From contig NZ_BMLH01000010.1 of NCBI RefSeq assembly GCF_014645135.1, forward strand, positions 62,001 through 126,000: a stretch of DNA of 64,000 nt, written 5' to 3'. This document shows positions 38,763-47,882 of the stretch, in pieces (within the stretch, counting starts at the first letter, position 1; every line of letters starts with the position of its first letter). The stretch is from Rheinheimera tangshanensis (GTDB taxonomy: Bacteria; Pseudomonadota; Gammaproteobacteria; Enterobacterales; Alteromonadaceae). Both the position numbers and the translations under genes were made by a program. Under the pieces are notes generated by a model, which was not told the origin of the DNA, did not search any database, and saw only the letters and a list, made by a program, of their open reading frames with translations.

Positions 38763-39326
38763 ATGGCACTGAAGCATCAACCTATAGTGGTTAAATTGTG
38801 TTTGCTGACCGCAGCCATGTTTGGTTTTGGTTATGCCTTAGTGCCTTTGTACGACGTGTTTTGTGATTTAACAGGCCTGAATGGTAAAACCTCGACTATG
38901 GCAGCGACGGCAGAAGCTGCTATACCGGATAAAAAACGCGAAGTGCTGGTGGAGTTTATTGCCCGTCCGAATAACAACATGCCATGGGTATTTGAGCCTG
39001 TGGTACACAAACTTCGGGTGCATCCGGGCGAAATACACCGTATTGATTATCTGGCGCACAATGTCACAGGCCGGGCTATGACAGCTCAGGCTGTACCTTC
39101 GGTATCGCCGGGGCAAGCCGCTTTATATTTTAATAAAATGGAATGTTTCTGTTTTACCCAACAACATCTGACGGCAGGTCAGCAGTTACTCATGCCGTTG
39201 CAATTTTATGTCGATCCCGCACTACCGGAACAGTTCAGCACTATCACTTTGTCTTACACCTTGTATGAGGTAGACGCTGTCACCCCGGTCACTGCACAGA
39301 CAGCAACAGGGGATAACAATGAGTGA
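38763..39326 (+). CDS. ctaG: Cytochrome c oxidase assembly protein (Cox11/CtaG)
   Basis: CtaG delivers copper to CuB of subunit I from the periplasmic side. The 187-residue protein has one membrane helix (about 9-30, ending VPLYDVFCDLTGLNGKT) and the copper-binding CFCF motif (KMECFCFTQQHL). It lies 8 bases after coxA and overlaps coxC by 8 bases. Confidence 0.95.
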   Translation: MALKHQPIVVKLCLLTAAMFGFGYALVPLYDVFCDLTGLNGKTSTMAATAEAAIPDKKREVLVEFIARPNNNMPWVFEPVVHKLRVHPGEIHRIDYLAHNVTGRAMTAQAVPSVSPGQAALYFNKMECFCFTQQHLTAGQQLLMPLQFYVDPALPEQFSTITLSYTLYEVDAVTPVTAQTATGDNNE

Positions 39327-40200
39327 AAAATACGAACATTATTACGTACCAGAGCAAAGCCCGTGGCCCATAGTGGGCGCAGTCGCCTTGTTTATGATTG
39401 CTTTTGGCGCTGGCAATTATGTGAATGAAGTCACCAAAGATCAGCCGGGTTATGGCGGCTACTTACTCCTGGCTGGTGTTGCCACTTTAATTTTTATGCT
39501 GGTGGGTTGGTTTCGTAATGTCATAGATGAGTCTATGAACGGCTTGTACAGCAGGCAACTCGACCGATCATTTCGCCAGGGTATGAGCTGGTTTATTTTC
39601 TCTGAAGTGATGTTTTTTGCTGCTTTTTTTGGCGCTTTATTCTACGCCCGGATGATCGCAATTCCGTGGTTGGATGGTGCCAGTAATAATGCCAGTACAG
39701 CAGCTGTATTGTGGCCAGCCTTTGAAGCGGCCTGGCCTCTACTGAAAACTCCGGGTGGCACTGAAACTCAGGCTATGCCATGGCAAGGACTACCCCTCTA
39801 CAACACACTGATTCTATTAGCGTCTTCTGTCACTTTGCAGTTTGCCCATATGGGGCTGGAGCAAAATAAAAGAGGCCAACTGAAGCTGATGTTAGGGCTC
39901 ACTATCCTGCTGGGCGCTTGTTTCCTTGCTTTGCAGGGAGTTGAGTATGTGCATGCTTATCAGGATCTTGGCCTAAAACTGGACTCAGGTATTTATGGCA
40001 ATACCTTCTTTTTGCTGACGGGGTTCCATGGCTTGCACGTGACTCTGGGGGCCATATTTTTACTGGTGATGTTTTTACGTATTGTACTGAAAAACCATTT
40101 TACCGCTCATAAGCATTTTGCTTTTCAGGCTGCGGCCTGGTATTGGCATTTCGTTGATGTGGTTTGGTTATGTTTATTTATTTTTGTTTACGTGCTGTAG
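39319..40200 (+). CDS. coxC: Cytochrome c oxidase subunit III
   Basis: The 293-residue protein has seven membrane helices and family segments SWFIFSEVMFFAAFFGALFYAR, LTGFHGLHVTLGAIFL and AAAWYWHFVDVVWLCLFIFVYVL. It supports the oxidase core. The insert around residues 115-160 (ATEAFLPWPAFEAAWPLLKTPG-like, DGASNNASTAAVLWPAFE) is common in proteobacterial subunits of this type. A terminator follows. Confidence 0.96.
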   Translation: MSEKYEHYYVPEQSPWPIVGAVALFMIAFGAGNYVNEVTKDQPGYGGYLLLAGVATLIFMLVGWFRNVIDESMNGLYSRQLDRSFRQGMSWFIFSEVMFFAAFFGALFYARMIAIPWLDGASNNASTAAVLWPAFEAAWPLLKTPGGTETQAMPWQGLPLYNTLILLASSVTLQFAHMGLEQNKRGQLKLMLGLTILLGACFLALQGVEYVHAYQDLGLKLDSGIYGNTFFLLTGFHGLHVTLGAIFLLVMFLRIVLKNHFTAHKHFAFQAAAWYWHFVDVVWLCLFIFVYVL

Positions 40201-40206
40201 AGTCAG

Positions 40207-40227
40207 AGGCGGGCCACAAGCCCGCTT
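40207..40227. terminator. Hairpin between coxC and the antisense DUF2909 gene
   Basis: A GCGGGC/GCCCGC stem (40209-40214 with 40220-40225) with a 5-base loop starts 7 bases after coxC. No strong U-run follows on either strand, so strength is uncertain. Confidence 0.55.
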
Positions 40228-40233
40228 GCAATC

Positions 40234-40443
40234 TTAATAGGGGCGGCCATGCGGAGTGATCAAACCAAATTGTAAGGCAAGGATCACTAGCAATAAGACT
40301 ATGGCCGACCACCAGACACGGCGGCCTAAAAACTTCGACATGCTGGGCTGGTTTTCATCGTTTTTCAGCATCAGAAACAAAGCACGAAATAAGTTAAAAA
40401 CAATAAAGAGCAGTAGTGCAATGAGTAAAAGTTTAATCCACAT
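40234..40443 (-). CDS. DUF2909-family small membrane protein, antisense within the oxidase cluster
   Basis: A 69-residue protein with two membrane helices (MWIKLLLIALLLFIVFNLFRAL, then WWSAIVLLLVILALQFGLI) ending in TPHGRPY, the DUF2909 pattern. Such genes are often found reversed inside cox clusters; a role in oxidase assembly or stability is inferred from position only. The ATG at 40443 has GAGG upstream; the longer reading from 40497 would overlap the SURF1 start. Confidence 0.8.
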   Translation of the reverse strand: MWIKLLLIALLLFIVFNLFRALFLMLKNDENQPSMSKFLGRRVWWSAIVLLLVILALQFGLITPHGRPY

Positions 40444-40470
40444 AAAACCTCGCTTAGGGCTGGTCACCGT

Positions 40471-41184
40471 ATGACTGCCAGGCCCTTTGTTACTCATTTA
40501 AGTCGCAACTGGCTGTTGGCTGTATTCACTCTGGTCGCTTTTGTGCTTTTGATCAAGTTAAGTTACTGGCAATGGCAACGCGCCGAACACAAGCAAACTC
40601 AATTGGATCAGTTGCATACTGCAGAGCAACAAGGGCCTGTGCATTGGCTAGATTTAACCTCAGTGCCGGCAGAGCAACAAGATGGCCTGATGCTGCAAGG
40701 TAAAGCTGTCTGGCTAAAGCCTGCTGTCTGGTTGCTGGATAATCAGCTTATTCAAGGCAAAGCAGGCTACGACGTGGTGATCCCTGTGCTGGTGTCGAAT
40801 CAAGGTCCGGCAGTCTTAGTCAATTTAGGTTGGGTTGCCGCACCGCAAAGCCGTGATCAACTGCCCGAACTTAGTATTCCGGAATCATTTGAATTAAAGG
40901 CATTGCTACGAACTGAACTGAAAGGCTTTAGGCTTGGCCAGAATTTAGAAGACACAGGACTGTGGCCACAACGAATGCAGCAAGTCGAACCTGCTGAATT
41001 GGCAAAAGTACTAGGGCAGGAATTGGCTCCGGTTCTGCTGTATCAACAACAATCCCCTTATCTGTACCACTATAAAGCTGTGGTGATGCCGCCGGAAAAA
41101 CACCGGGCTTATGCGTTGCAATGGTTATTGTTGGCTGTGGCTGTAGTAGTGATCGGCTGGTTTATGTCAAAGAAGGAGCTTTAA
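40471..41184 (+). CDS. SURF1-family cytochrome oxidase assembly protein
   Basis: SURF1/Shy1 proteins help insert heme A into subunit I. The 237-residue protein has N- and C-terminal membrane helices (NWLLAVFTLVAFVLLIKLSYWQWQRA; LQWLLLAVAVVVIGWFM) and the segments GYDVVIPVL and VLVNLGWV. It heads the second oxidase operon, 27 bases from the divergent DUF2909 start, so the two promoters must lie inside each other's coding sequence or the gene is read from upstream. Confidence 0.9.
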   Translation: MTARPFVTHLSRNWLLAVFTLVAFVLLIKLSYWQWQRAEHKQTQLDQLHTAEQQGPVHWLDLTSVPAEQQDGLMLQGKAVWLKPAVWLLDNQLIQGKAGYDVVIPVLVSNQGPAVLVNLGWVAAPQSRDQLPELSIPESFELKALLRTELKGFRLGQNLEDTGLWPQRMQQVEPAELAKVLGQELAPVLLYQQQSPYLYHYKAVVMPPEKHRAYALQWLLLAVAVVVIGWFMSKKEL

Positions 41185-41682
41185 ATGGCGAAGAAGAAAT
41201 TTTTGCTGCTGTTTTTGTTGTGTTCTCTATTACCGCTGGCTTTTGCTCAGGCATTTTTATCTTTGGGTTGGTTTGGTGGCGCCACTACCAATAAAGGTCA
41301 ATGGCTGAGCGAAGAAATTTTGTTATTACCCAAAGCCGCTGGTGATGTGCATTGGCGGCTGGTCTATGTCAGCGATAAAGCCGATTGTGACGCTCTTTGT
41401 CAAAATGCCCATTATGGTATGCAGCAGGTGTATACGGCCCTGGGTCGAAAACAACAACATCTAGAGTTATGGCAATCCGGTGGTACTCAATCGCAAAAAT
41501 TGCTTTGGCAGGCTAATCCTGTGGGTGTTGCTGCACTACAGCAAAAGCTGGTGCTGGTCGATCTGAATGGGTTGGCATTGATGACCTATCCGGTCAGCGA
41601 AGACAAAACTCAAATAGTACAAACCGGCAAAGCTATTCTGACGGACTTAAATAAATTATTGAAATACGACAGGGGGTTGTAA
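41185..41682 (+). CDS. Membrane-anchored thioredoxin-like protein in the oxidase assembly operon
   Basis: The 165-residue protein starts with a hydrophobic signal/anchor (KFLLLFLLCSLLPLAFA). A CDALC segment (about residues 68-72, in YVSDKADCDALCQNAH) has the CxxxC spacing of Sco copper proteins, and the order of the rest (WRLVYV, then LVLVDLNGLALMTYP) fits a Sco/thioredoxin-like fold. No downstream histidine of the Sco type is obvious. It abuts the SURF1 stop and overlaps ctaA by 1 base. A role in copper or heme supply to the oxidase is inferred. Confidence 0.65.
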   Translation: MAKKKFLLLFLLCSLLPLAFAQAFLSLGWFGGATTNKGQWLSEEILLLPKAAGDVHWRLVYVSDKADCDALCQNAHYGMQQVYTALGRKQQHLELWQSGGTQSQKLLWQANPVGVAALQQKLVLVDLNGLALMTYPVSEDKTQIVQTGKAILTDLNKLLKYDRGL

Positions 41683-42662
41683 TGAAAGCCCTGAAAGTTC
41701 TGGTTAGCTCTGCTGTTGTATTGGCGATGTTGGTGATTTTATTGGGGGCCTACACCCGTTTGACCGATGCCGGTTTAGGTTGCCCGGACTGGCCCGGTTG
41801 TTATGGTTTTTTAAAGGTACCGGAACAGGCGCATCATATTGAGCAAGCTGAAGCTTTGTATCCAGAGCGACCGGTCGAAAGCCACAAAGCCTGGAATGAG
41901 ATGATCCATCGTTATTTTGCCGGCACTTTGGGGTTGCTTATTCTGGCCATTTTCCTGTTTAGTCTGAAACAAAAGCGACTGCTGTTACCTTCGCTGCTGT
42001 TGGGGTTAGTTGTTTTTCAAGCCGCTTTGGGCATGTGGACTGTGACTTTAGCTCTGCATCCTGTGGTGGTGATGGGGCATTTGCTGGGGGGCTTTAGTTT
42101 GCTGTCGTTATTAGCTGTGTATTGGTGGCAATTGCAACCTACACCTTTGATTGCTGTAAAACAAAGCCTGAAGTTACTGTTTTGGCCTGTGTTGCTGGTG
42201 CTGGCAGCACAAATTGCGTTAGGTGGCTGGACTGCAGCCAACTATGCGGCTTTAGCCTGTATTCAGTTGCCAGTCTGTGAAGCAGGCTGGACCAGCCAGC
42301 TTAATTTTGACGAAGCCTTTTCTTTGCATCTGGGCTACGACAATTACGAATACGGTGTGATGAGCCAAAGCGCCCGCGCTACAGTGCATGTGATGCATCG
42401 CGTCGGTGCTGTGATTACCTTGCTGGTGGTCGCTGCTTATGCCATAGCCCTATGGCGCACTAGTGCGGGTCTGATGAGGAACCTGGCTGTTGCTGTGCTG
42501 GTGCTGTTGTTACTGCAATTTAGTTTGGGGCTAGCCAACGTGGTGCTGCATTTGCCTTTGGCCAATGCGGTGGCGCATAACTTTGTGGCAGCCAATTTAG
42601 TCATGTGTCTGGTGGTCATTGGTTATCAGCTGCACAGAAACAAGGAGTCTGCTTATGCTTAA
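41682..42662 (+). CDS. ctaA: Heme A synthase
   Basis: CtaA (Cox15) oxidises heme O to heme A. The 326-residue membrane protein has eight helices and the motifs [34 protein letters not shown] and a second His pair in [13 protein letters not shown]. Cysteines in the periplasmic loop ([11 protein letters not shown]) match the family. It overlaps ctaB by 8 bases. Confidence 0.95.
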   Translation: MKALKVLVSSAVVLAMLVILLGAYTRLTDAGLGCPDWPGCYGFLKVPEQAHHIEQAEALYPERPVESHKAWNEMIHRYFAGTLGLLILAIFLFSLKQKRLLLPSLLLGLVVFQAALGMWTVTLALHPVVVMGHLLGGFSLLSLLAVYWWQLQPTPLIAVKQSLKLLFWPVLLVLAAQIALGGWTAANYAALACIQLPVCEAGWTSQLNFDEAFSLHLGYDNYEYGVMSQSARATVHVMHRVGAVITLLVVAAYAIALWRTSAGLMRNLAVAVLVLLLLQFSLGLANVVLHLPLANAVAHNFVAANLVMCLVVIGYQLHRNKESAYA

Positions 42663-43560
42663 AGTTCTGGCTTTACCCCAACATTACAGCCAGCAGTGGC
42701 GTGATTATTACCAGCTGACTAAACCTAAAGTTGTGGCGCTTCTGGTGCTGACGGCCTGGGTCGGCATGATGCTGGCGCAACCTGGATTACCCCAATTTGG
42801 CCTGATGATAGCCGCCACTTTAGGTATAGGCTTATTGTCCGCCGCTGCTGCTGCGATGAACCATATAGTGGATCAGCGTATTGATGCGCAAATGGCCCGT
42901 ACTTATAACAGGCCTGTAGCACGTGGCCGTTTATCCACACAACAAGCGGTGAAGTTTTCGCTGTTGTTGGCAGGGACTGGTTTTCTGCTGTTATTTATTG
43001 CCGTCAATCCACTGACCGCCTGGCTGACCTTAGCAAGTTTGTTTGGTTATGCCGTGGTCTACACCATGTTTTTAAAGCGTGCGACGCCGCAGAATATTGT
43101 GATAGGCGGTTTAGCTGGTGCCATGCCGCCGCTGCTTGGCTGGACTGCGATGACGGCCGAAGTACATGCCCATGCGCTGCTGCTGGTGATGATTATCTTC
43201 ACCTGGACACCACCGCATTTCTGGGCTTTGGCCATTCATCGCCGTGATGATTATGCCAAAGTGAATATGCCGATGTTGCCAGTCACTCATGGTATTGAGT
43301 TCACCAAAAGTGCCATATTCCTTTATACCCTGGTGCTGTTTTTAGTCTGCTTGTTGCCTTATCTGGTCGGTATGACAGGAGCTGTGTACCTGGTCGGTAG
43401 CACGGTGTTGAACCTAGGTTTTATCTGGTATGCCTGGCAATTAAAATTTAATGCCAAACCTGAAACCGCCATGGCAACTTTTAAGTTTTCGATTTGGCAT
43501 CTGATGGTATTATTCCTGCTGTTGTTGCTGGATCATTATTGGTTGATTTCAGCGCTTTAA
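42655..43560 (+). CDS. ctaB: Protoheme IX farnesyltransferase (heme O synthase)
   Basis: CtaB (CyoE) adds farnesyl to protoheme, giving heme O for CtaA. The 301-residue membrane protein has the prenyltransferase aspartate motifs ([32 protein letters not shown]) and [15 protein letters not shown] at the N-terminus. The ATG at 42655 has AGGAG upstream; the longer reading from 42619 overlaps ctaA without need. Confidence 0.95.
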   Translation: MLKVLALPQHYSQQWRDYYQLTKPKVVALLVLTAWVGMMLAQPGLPQFGLMIAATLGIGLLSAAAAAMNHIVDQRIDAQMARTYNRPVARGRLSTQQAVKFSLLLAGTGFLLLFIAVNPLTAWLTLASLFGYAVVYTMFLKRATPQNIVIGGLAGAMPPLLGWTAMTAEVHAHALLLVMIIFTWTPPHFWALAIHRRDDYAKVNMPMLPVTHGIEFTKSAIFLYTLVLFLVCLLPYLVGMTGAVYLVGSTVLNLGFIWYAWQLKFNAKPETAMATFKFSIWHLMVLFLLLLLDHYWLISAL

Positions 43561-43575
43561 CGGGAAAAAACTCTT

Positions 43576-44214
43576 ATGCAGAAGTGGTTATGGGTGGTTG
43601 TTGCGGTACTGGCTTTGGCTGCGGGTCTATGGTTGTCAGCCAGTTTTAAATCTACTCCCGCCGAGCCTTTGGCCGCTTTGGTCTATCCAAGTCCCAGAAC
43701 ACTCACTGAATTTAATTTGCTGGATGAACAAAAACAGCAAGTAGGCCTGAAGGATTTACAAGGACACTGGACCCTGGTTTTCGTTGGTTATACTCATTGC
43801 CCTGATATTTGCCCTATGACGATGGCCAAATTAGCGGCTATGTATCAGGACTTAGTCAAACTGACGCCGGATCCACTGGAGATTTGGTTTGTCTCGGTCG
43901 ACCCAAAACGGGATACCCCAGAACAACTGGCCCAGTACATCACCTACTTTAAACAAGCCCCTATCAAAGCCAGAACTGCCGATCATAAAGACCTGTTTCC
44001 TTTTATCCGCCAACTCGGCCTGATGTATGCCATTAATGATGGCGGCGAAGAACGTTACACTATCGATCACAGCGCTAGCATAGCGCTGCTAAATCCTCAT
44101 GGCGAAGTAGTGGCTATGTTTAAACCAGAAATGAAACCAGGCGCTGTGCCGCTGATTAACAACCAGCAGTTTTTGGCTGATTATCCTTTGGTGATAGCGG
44201 CGACAACCCGATAA
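43576..44214 (+). CDS. Sco-family copper chaperone for cytochrome oxidase
   Basis: Sco proteins deliver copper to or reduce the CuA site of subunit II. The 212-residue protein has an N-terminal membrane anchor and the copper-binding set CPDIC (THCPDICPMTMAKL) and a downstream histidine (YTIDHSASIALLNPHG). It ends the SURF1-ctaA-ctaB operon, which fits its role. Confidence 0.95.
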   Translation: MQKWLWVVVAVLALAAGLWLSASFKSTPAEPLAALVYPSPRTLTEFNLLDEQKQQVGLKDLQGHWTLVFVGYTHCPDICPMTMAKLAAMYQDLVKLTPDPLEIWFVSVDPKRDTPEQLAQYITYFKQAPIKARTADHKDLFPFIRQLGLMYAINDGGEERYTIDHSASIALLNPHGEVVAMFKPEMKPGAVPLINNQQFLADYPLVIAATTR

Positions 44215-44335
44215 TCGGCTATCTATAAAACAAAAATAACTACAGGCTTTACAAGCTCTTGCCAAAGGCCCTATGGTGGAGCTGTATGCATAACAAGCAG
44301 TTATGAGACAGACTCCACCACAGAAGCAGAGCCTT

Positions 44336-45352
44336 ATGAAAAAACTCCTATCCAGCGCCTTGGTCCCACTGCTGATTTTAGCTGCGGCATTTAACCTTCA
44401 TGTCAGGGCCGAAGATTTTAGTCAGTATGGTCCAAAACAATTTACCACCACCAATAAATGGACAGCGATAGTAGCCGCCTATGAGCCTGAGATTAAGGCG
44501 ATTGATGACGCTTTTGCCAAGCTTAAAGACGCAAAAATTGAAAAAACACTGACCATCCGTGGCGTTAAGTATCAATTAGGCCACTATAAAGGTGAACCTA
44601 TCGTCATTTTCACTACGGGTGTCAGCGTACCCAATGCCGCCATGACAATGCAAATGGCGCTGGATTATTTCCCTATTGAACGGGTGGTGATGATGGGCAT
44701 TGCTGGTGCTGTGGATCCACAATTCCAGCCGGGTGATATCGCCATCCCTGAGCGCTGGTACTTTCACGATGAATCTGTGTATGCCAATCCTGATCCTGCA
44801 AAACCAAGCCAGTATATTCTGCCCGATTATTATGAACAGGCATTAGCCAGCTACCAACAGCGTAAAAAGCAGGATCCGCATTCACCAGCTTATGAAAACT
44901 TTGGCTATATCTTTCCTGAAGAAATGGCCGTAATTAAACAAGGCTGGGACAGCCCGCAGCAAATGCCGTATTTCACCGCAACGCCACAACTTATTGAGCT
45001 GACTAAAAAAGCGGTTGCCACTATAGATCCAATAAAAATGCCTTCTGGCCACCCAATCCAGATCAAAGTAGGTGGGAATGGCGTCACAGGCTCGGTATTT
45101 TTAGACAATGCAGAGTACCGCCAATGGCTGCAAAAAGTGTTTCATGCAGAAGTGACAGAAATGGAATCGGCCGCTGTAGCTCAGGTCTGTTTTGTTAACG
45201 AAGTCGACTGGATAGTGATCCGCTCCGTCAGTGATTTAGCCGGCGGCCAGCAAGGCAAAAATGCCGAAAATGTATTTGACGCCATAGCCTCAGGTACAGG
45301 CACTAAATTGCTGTTGGGGTTATTGGATCAAATTGTATTGGTGAGGCCGTAG
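44336..45352 (+). CDS. Exported nucleoside phosphorylase/nucleosidase-like protein
   Basis: The 338-residue protein has a signal peptide (KKLLSSALVPLLILAAAFNLHVRA) and a PNP/UDP-phosphorylase-fold body: MMGIAGAVDP, EVTEMESAAVAQVC and IRSVSDLAGG, as in MTA/SAH nucleosidases. It should therefore split a nucleoside outside the cytoplasm, which is unusual for this family, though it occurs. I chose the ATG at 44336 because the signal peptide starts there; a start at 44303 would add eleven residues. Its stop codon TAG is part of the first REP element. Confidence 0.8.
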   Translation: MKKLLSSALVPLLILAAAFNLHVRAEDFSQYGPKQFTTTNKWTAIVAAYEPEIKAIDDAFAKLKDAKIEKTLTIRGVKYQLGHYKGEPIVIFTTGVSVPNAAMTMQMALDYFPIERVVMMGIAGAVDPQFQPGDIAIPERWYFHDESVYANPDPAKPSQYILPDYYEQALASYQQRKKQDPHSPAYENFGYIFPEEMAVIKQGWDSPQQMPYFTATPQLIELTKKAVATIDPIKMPSGHPIQIKVGGNGVTGSVFLDNAEYRQWLQKVFHAEVTEMESAAVAQVCFVNEVDWIVIRSVSDLAGGQQGKNAENVFDAIASGTGTKLLLGLLDQIVLVRP

Positions 45353-45403
45353 GTTGCAATCGCCGAAGGCATTGCAACGTTGTGCAATCGAAGGCATTAC
45401 AAC
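45349..45403 (+). repeat. REP elements left of the transposase gene
   Basis: REP 1 is GTAG (45349-45352) followed by GTTGCAAT-C-GCC (45353-45364), loop GAA, then GGC-ATTGCAAC (45368-45378): a stem with one bulged C. A second, decayed element (45379-45403) follows. GTAG next to a bulged hairpin is the pattern recognised by REP-associated transposases. Confidence 0.8.
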
Positions 45404-45429
45404 CGCTTATGATTTTATGTGCTGAATTT

Positions 45430-45954
45430 TTAATCTGTATATAGCTTATCATTTCCCCCTCCAGCCCAATCAACAGAATATACGCCTTGCTTGACCAACA
45501 AATGGAAGGTTGAGTAAGGCCAATCTGATACTTGTTCTACCCAGCCATGCTTCACCGGATTAAAATGTACATAGTCCATATGAGCGTTGAAATCGGTTTG
45601 ATCGCGGATAAGGTGTTCCCAGTATCTGCGTTGCCAGATCCCTCTCTCACCACGTTTTTTTCTGCTTGAATCACAGGGTTCAGTTGCTGGCAAAGCTCTG
45701 GAAAATATCAGTTTGATTAGCCGCCAACGTAACGCGAAATTTGCGTCACCCTGCGGCAGTTCGATAATACAATGCAGATGTTCAGGCAACACTACCCAAG
45801 CGTGAATGATAAAAGGATGCACCTGTTTTACTTGCCGAACCGCATGACGTAACAGGTCTATATGCTCTGTCAGCAAACAGTTGTTGTGTCTTTGATGTAG
45901 GTTGACGGTAAAAAAATACGTTCCGCCTTCAAACCACAAGCGTCGGTAGTCCAT
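45430..45954 (-). CDS. REP-associated tyrosine transposase (Y1, RAYT)
   Basis: The 174-residue protein is a Y1 HUH transposase: [17 protein letters not shown] holds the HUH metal site (His-Leu-His), and [15 protein letters not shown] contains the catalytic tyrosine in the usual RAYT segment. I chose the ATG at 45954 ([19 protein letters not shown]), where RAYT proteins begin; the longer reading from 46074 runs through the REP sequences. RAYTs are domesticated relatives of IS200/IS605 transposases, usually not mobile themselves, that act on REPs. REP hairpins lie on both sides. Confidence 0.9.
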   Translation of the reverse strand: MDYRRLWFEGGTYFFTVNLHQRHNNCLLTEHIDLLRHAVRQVKQVHPFIIHAWVVLPEHLHCIIELPQGDANFALRWRLIKLIFSRALPATEPCDSSRKKRGERGIWQRRYWEHLIRDQTDFNAHMDYVHFNPVKHGWVEQVSDWPYSTFHLLVKQGVYSVDWAGGGNDKLYTD

Positions 45955-46014
45955 AAGACAGAACAAAGTTAGGGATGAAGTTATAGGTGTAGATAAGAAA
46001 AACCGGAGAAGCAA

Positions 46015-46080
46015 GATGCATTGCCCTGCGGGCGAATGCATCCTACGTTTGTAGGTTGTAATCGCCGGAGGCATTGCAAC
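46015..46080. repeat. Pair of facing REP elements right of the transposase gene
   Basis: A minus-oriented REP has hairpin 46015-46042 (GATGCATT/AATGCATC with GCCC/GGGC and a bulged base) followed by CTAC, the complement of GTAG (46043-46046). Four bases further a plus-oriented REP starts: GTAG (46051-46054), GTTGTAAT-C-GCC, loop GGA, GGC-ATTGCAAC (to 46080). The second is nearly identical to the left element. Confidence 0.8.
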
Positions 46081-46086
46081 GTTGTG

Positions 46087-47106
46087 TTACTCCATCACCC
46101 AAGGCTGGGAATACCAGTAGAAATAGCCTTTTTTACTTAACGAAGGGGCTGTGCAGTTGTAGCGTTTATGGCTGGTTTTTAGCTTTTGATTTGCCTGAGC
46201 GCTAAAGGTATCGGGTTTTAGCCAGGTCACTTTAATCGGCTCGCCATTGCTAAAACAATTCAACTGACTGGTTTTAAAATCTGAGTTATCGATTTGCAAA
46301 GTTAAAGTCGGTGGATTTGGGCCTTTCACCGGGTCTGCTGCTATATAGTTTTTCACCGGTAAGGCTAATGTTTTCAGTTTAGGTGTGAAGTGTTTTAACG
46401 CCGCATACTGACTGGATGAAGGATAACGTGGCAGGCGGGTCATCAGGCTGTTCAAGCCAACAGCACCGGATTGTTGGCCTATGCCAATAAAGCCCAGTTC
46501 TTTCACCATCTGCTCCAGCTCGACGCTAAATTCGCCATAAGGGTAAGCCAGCCATTTGTGCTTAATGCCTAATTGCTGCTCCAGTTGGGTTTGTGCCAGC
46601 AAAATATCGGTTTTCACCCGTTTCAGCCAAGCCGCTTTGCTTTCGCCTTTATTCGGCGCTGCCAGATGATCGTGGTAGGAACTGTGGTTGGCAATAATAA
46701 CGCCGTCTTTTTGCAGTTGTTTGATTTGCTGCCAACTCATCACAGGGCCTTCTTTACGATCTATTAAAGCCGGGCTTAAAAACACTGTGTAAGGAAAACC
46801 AAACTGCTGCAAAATCGGGTGGGCCTGCAGATAGATATTGTCAAAACCATCGTCAAAGGTAATCACCACCGCATTATCGGCTGGCTCTTTGCCTTGTTGC
46901 AGCTGTGCCAGCAAAGTATCTAAACCTATGACTTGATACTGATTGTCTTTTAAATACTGCAAATGAGTGCGAAACTCTTCTGGCGTCACGCTGGTGGAGC
47001 GGGGCGTCTGAGTGCTGACATGATGGTACTGCAGAATAATAGCGGCATGGCTTTGAAAGCTGATGTGAACGCTCAGCAAAGCAAATAAACAGCACCATAG
47101 TTTCAT
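46087..47106 (-). CDS. Polysaccharide deacetylase (NodB/PgaB-like), exported
   Basis: The 339-residue protein has a signal peptide (MKLWCCLFALLSVHISFQSHA) and a NodB catalytic domain: ITFDDGFDNIY, NHSSYHDHLA (metal site), WLAYPYGEF. It should remove acetyl groups from a polysaccharide such as poly-N-acetylglucosamine or peptidoglycan in the periplasm. The C-terminal about 100 residues (from about 240) look like a separate beta domain. No partner genes are beside it. Confidence 0.88.
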   Translation of the reverse strand: MKLWCCLFALLSVHISFQSHAAIILQYHHVSTQTPRSTSVTPEEFRTHLQYLKDNQYQVIGLDTLLAQLQQGKEPADNAVVITFDDGFDNIYLQAHPILQQFGFPYTVFLSPALIDRKEGPVMSWQQIKQLQKDGVIIANHSSYHDHLAAPNKGESKAAWLKRVKTDILLAQTQLEQQLGIKHKWLAYPYGEFSVELEQMVKELGFIGIGQQSGAVGLNSLMTRLPRYPSSSQYAALKHFTPKLKTLALPVKNYIAADPVKGPNPPTLTLQIDNSDFKTSQLNCFSNGEPIKVTWLKPDTFSAQANQKLKTSHKRYNCTAPSLSKKGYFYWYSQPWVME

Positions 47107-47134
47107 TTCATAACTCCTTTGAAATCAATACAAC

Positions 47135-47157
47135 AAAGGCCACATCAAGTGGCCTTT
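47135..47157 (-). terminator. Terminator after nfuA
   Basis: A 9-bp stem AAAGGCCAC/GTGGCCTTT with a 5-base loop lies 22 bases after the nfuA stop, before the deacetylase start, in the same direction. Confidence 0.7.
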
Positions 47158-47178
47158 ATCGCTTATACAAACAACAGC

Positions 47179-47757
47179 TTAGTAGTAAGAATGCTCACCA
47201 CGTTGGTGATCAGTCACATCACGCACTGCAGTTAATTCACCGGCAAAACGTTGCAGCAGTTCTTTTTCGATCCCTTCTTTTAAAGTTAAATCGACTTGTG
47301 AACAGCCATTACAACCACCACCAAATTGCAGTACAGCGACGCCGTCGTCTGTCAGTTCTACCACTGAAACACGACCACCGTGGTTGGCTAACTGTGGGTT
47401 GATTTCGGCATCAATCACGTATTGCACTTTTTCCTTCAGCGGCGCGTCGTCGTTCACCTTGCGTACTTTGGCGTTTGGCGCTTTTAACGTCAGCTGAGAA
47501 CCCATCTGATCGGTAACAAAATCGATTTCAGCATCCACTAAAAAGGGTTTACTTTCCGCGTCCACTATCGCCATAAAGCCTTCAAATGGCAGCTGTAAGT
47601 CTGTGCTTTCTACCGCGTCGGCAGGGCAGTAGGACACGCCACATTCCGCAGAAACAGTGCCCGGGTTGACCACAAAGACACGAATATGAGTGCCGGCGGC
47701 CTGTTTTTCCAGCAGCTTACGAAAATGGCTCTGCGCCTGTTCAGAAATGGTGATCAT
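47179..47757 (-). CDS. nfuA: Fe-S cluster carrier NfuA
   Basis: NfuA receives and hands over 4Fe-4S clusters to target proteins. The 192-residue protein has the degenerate A-type N-terminal domain and the C-terminal Nfu domain with Cys149-x-x-Cys152 ([12 protein letters not shown]), the same positions as in E. coli. Confidence 0.97.
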   Translation of the reverse strand: MITISEQAQSHFRKLLEKQAAGTHIRVFVVNPGTVSAECGVSYCPADAVESTDLQLPFEGFMAIVDAESKPFLVDAEIDFVTDQMGSQLTLKAPNAKVRKVNDDAPLKEKVQYVIDAEINPQLANHGGRVSVVELTDDGVAVLQFGGGCNGCSQVDLTLKEGIEKELLQRFAGELTAVRDVTDHQRGEHSYY

Positions 47758-47882
47758 CGGTAGTACCTGACTAAATTACTAGGTTAATGGCTATGATACT
47801 CTGACTTGCTGTGCCTTGCCAGCCCCGCTTGTCGGGCCGGACTTTTTATTGCTAAGGTAGCGGCCAGAAAGGGAGAAGAACA

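Noticed and set aside
45954-46074. Upstream extension of the transposase to 46074
   Set aside because: The added 40 residues would translate the REP hairpin and do not match the N-terminus of RAYT proteins.
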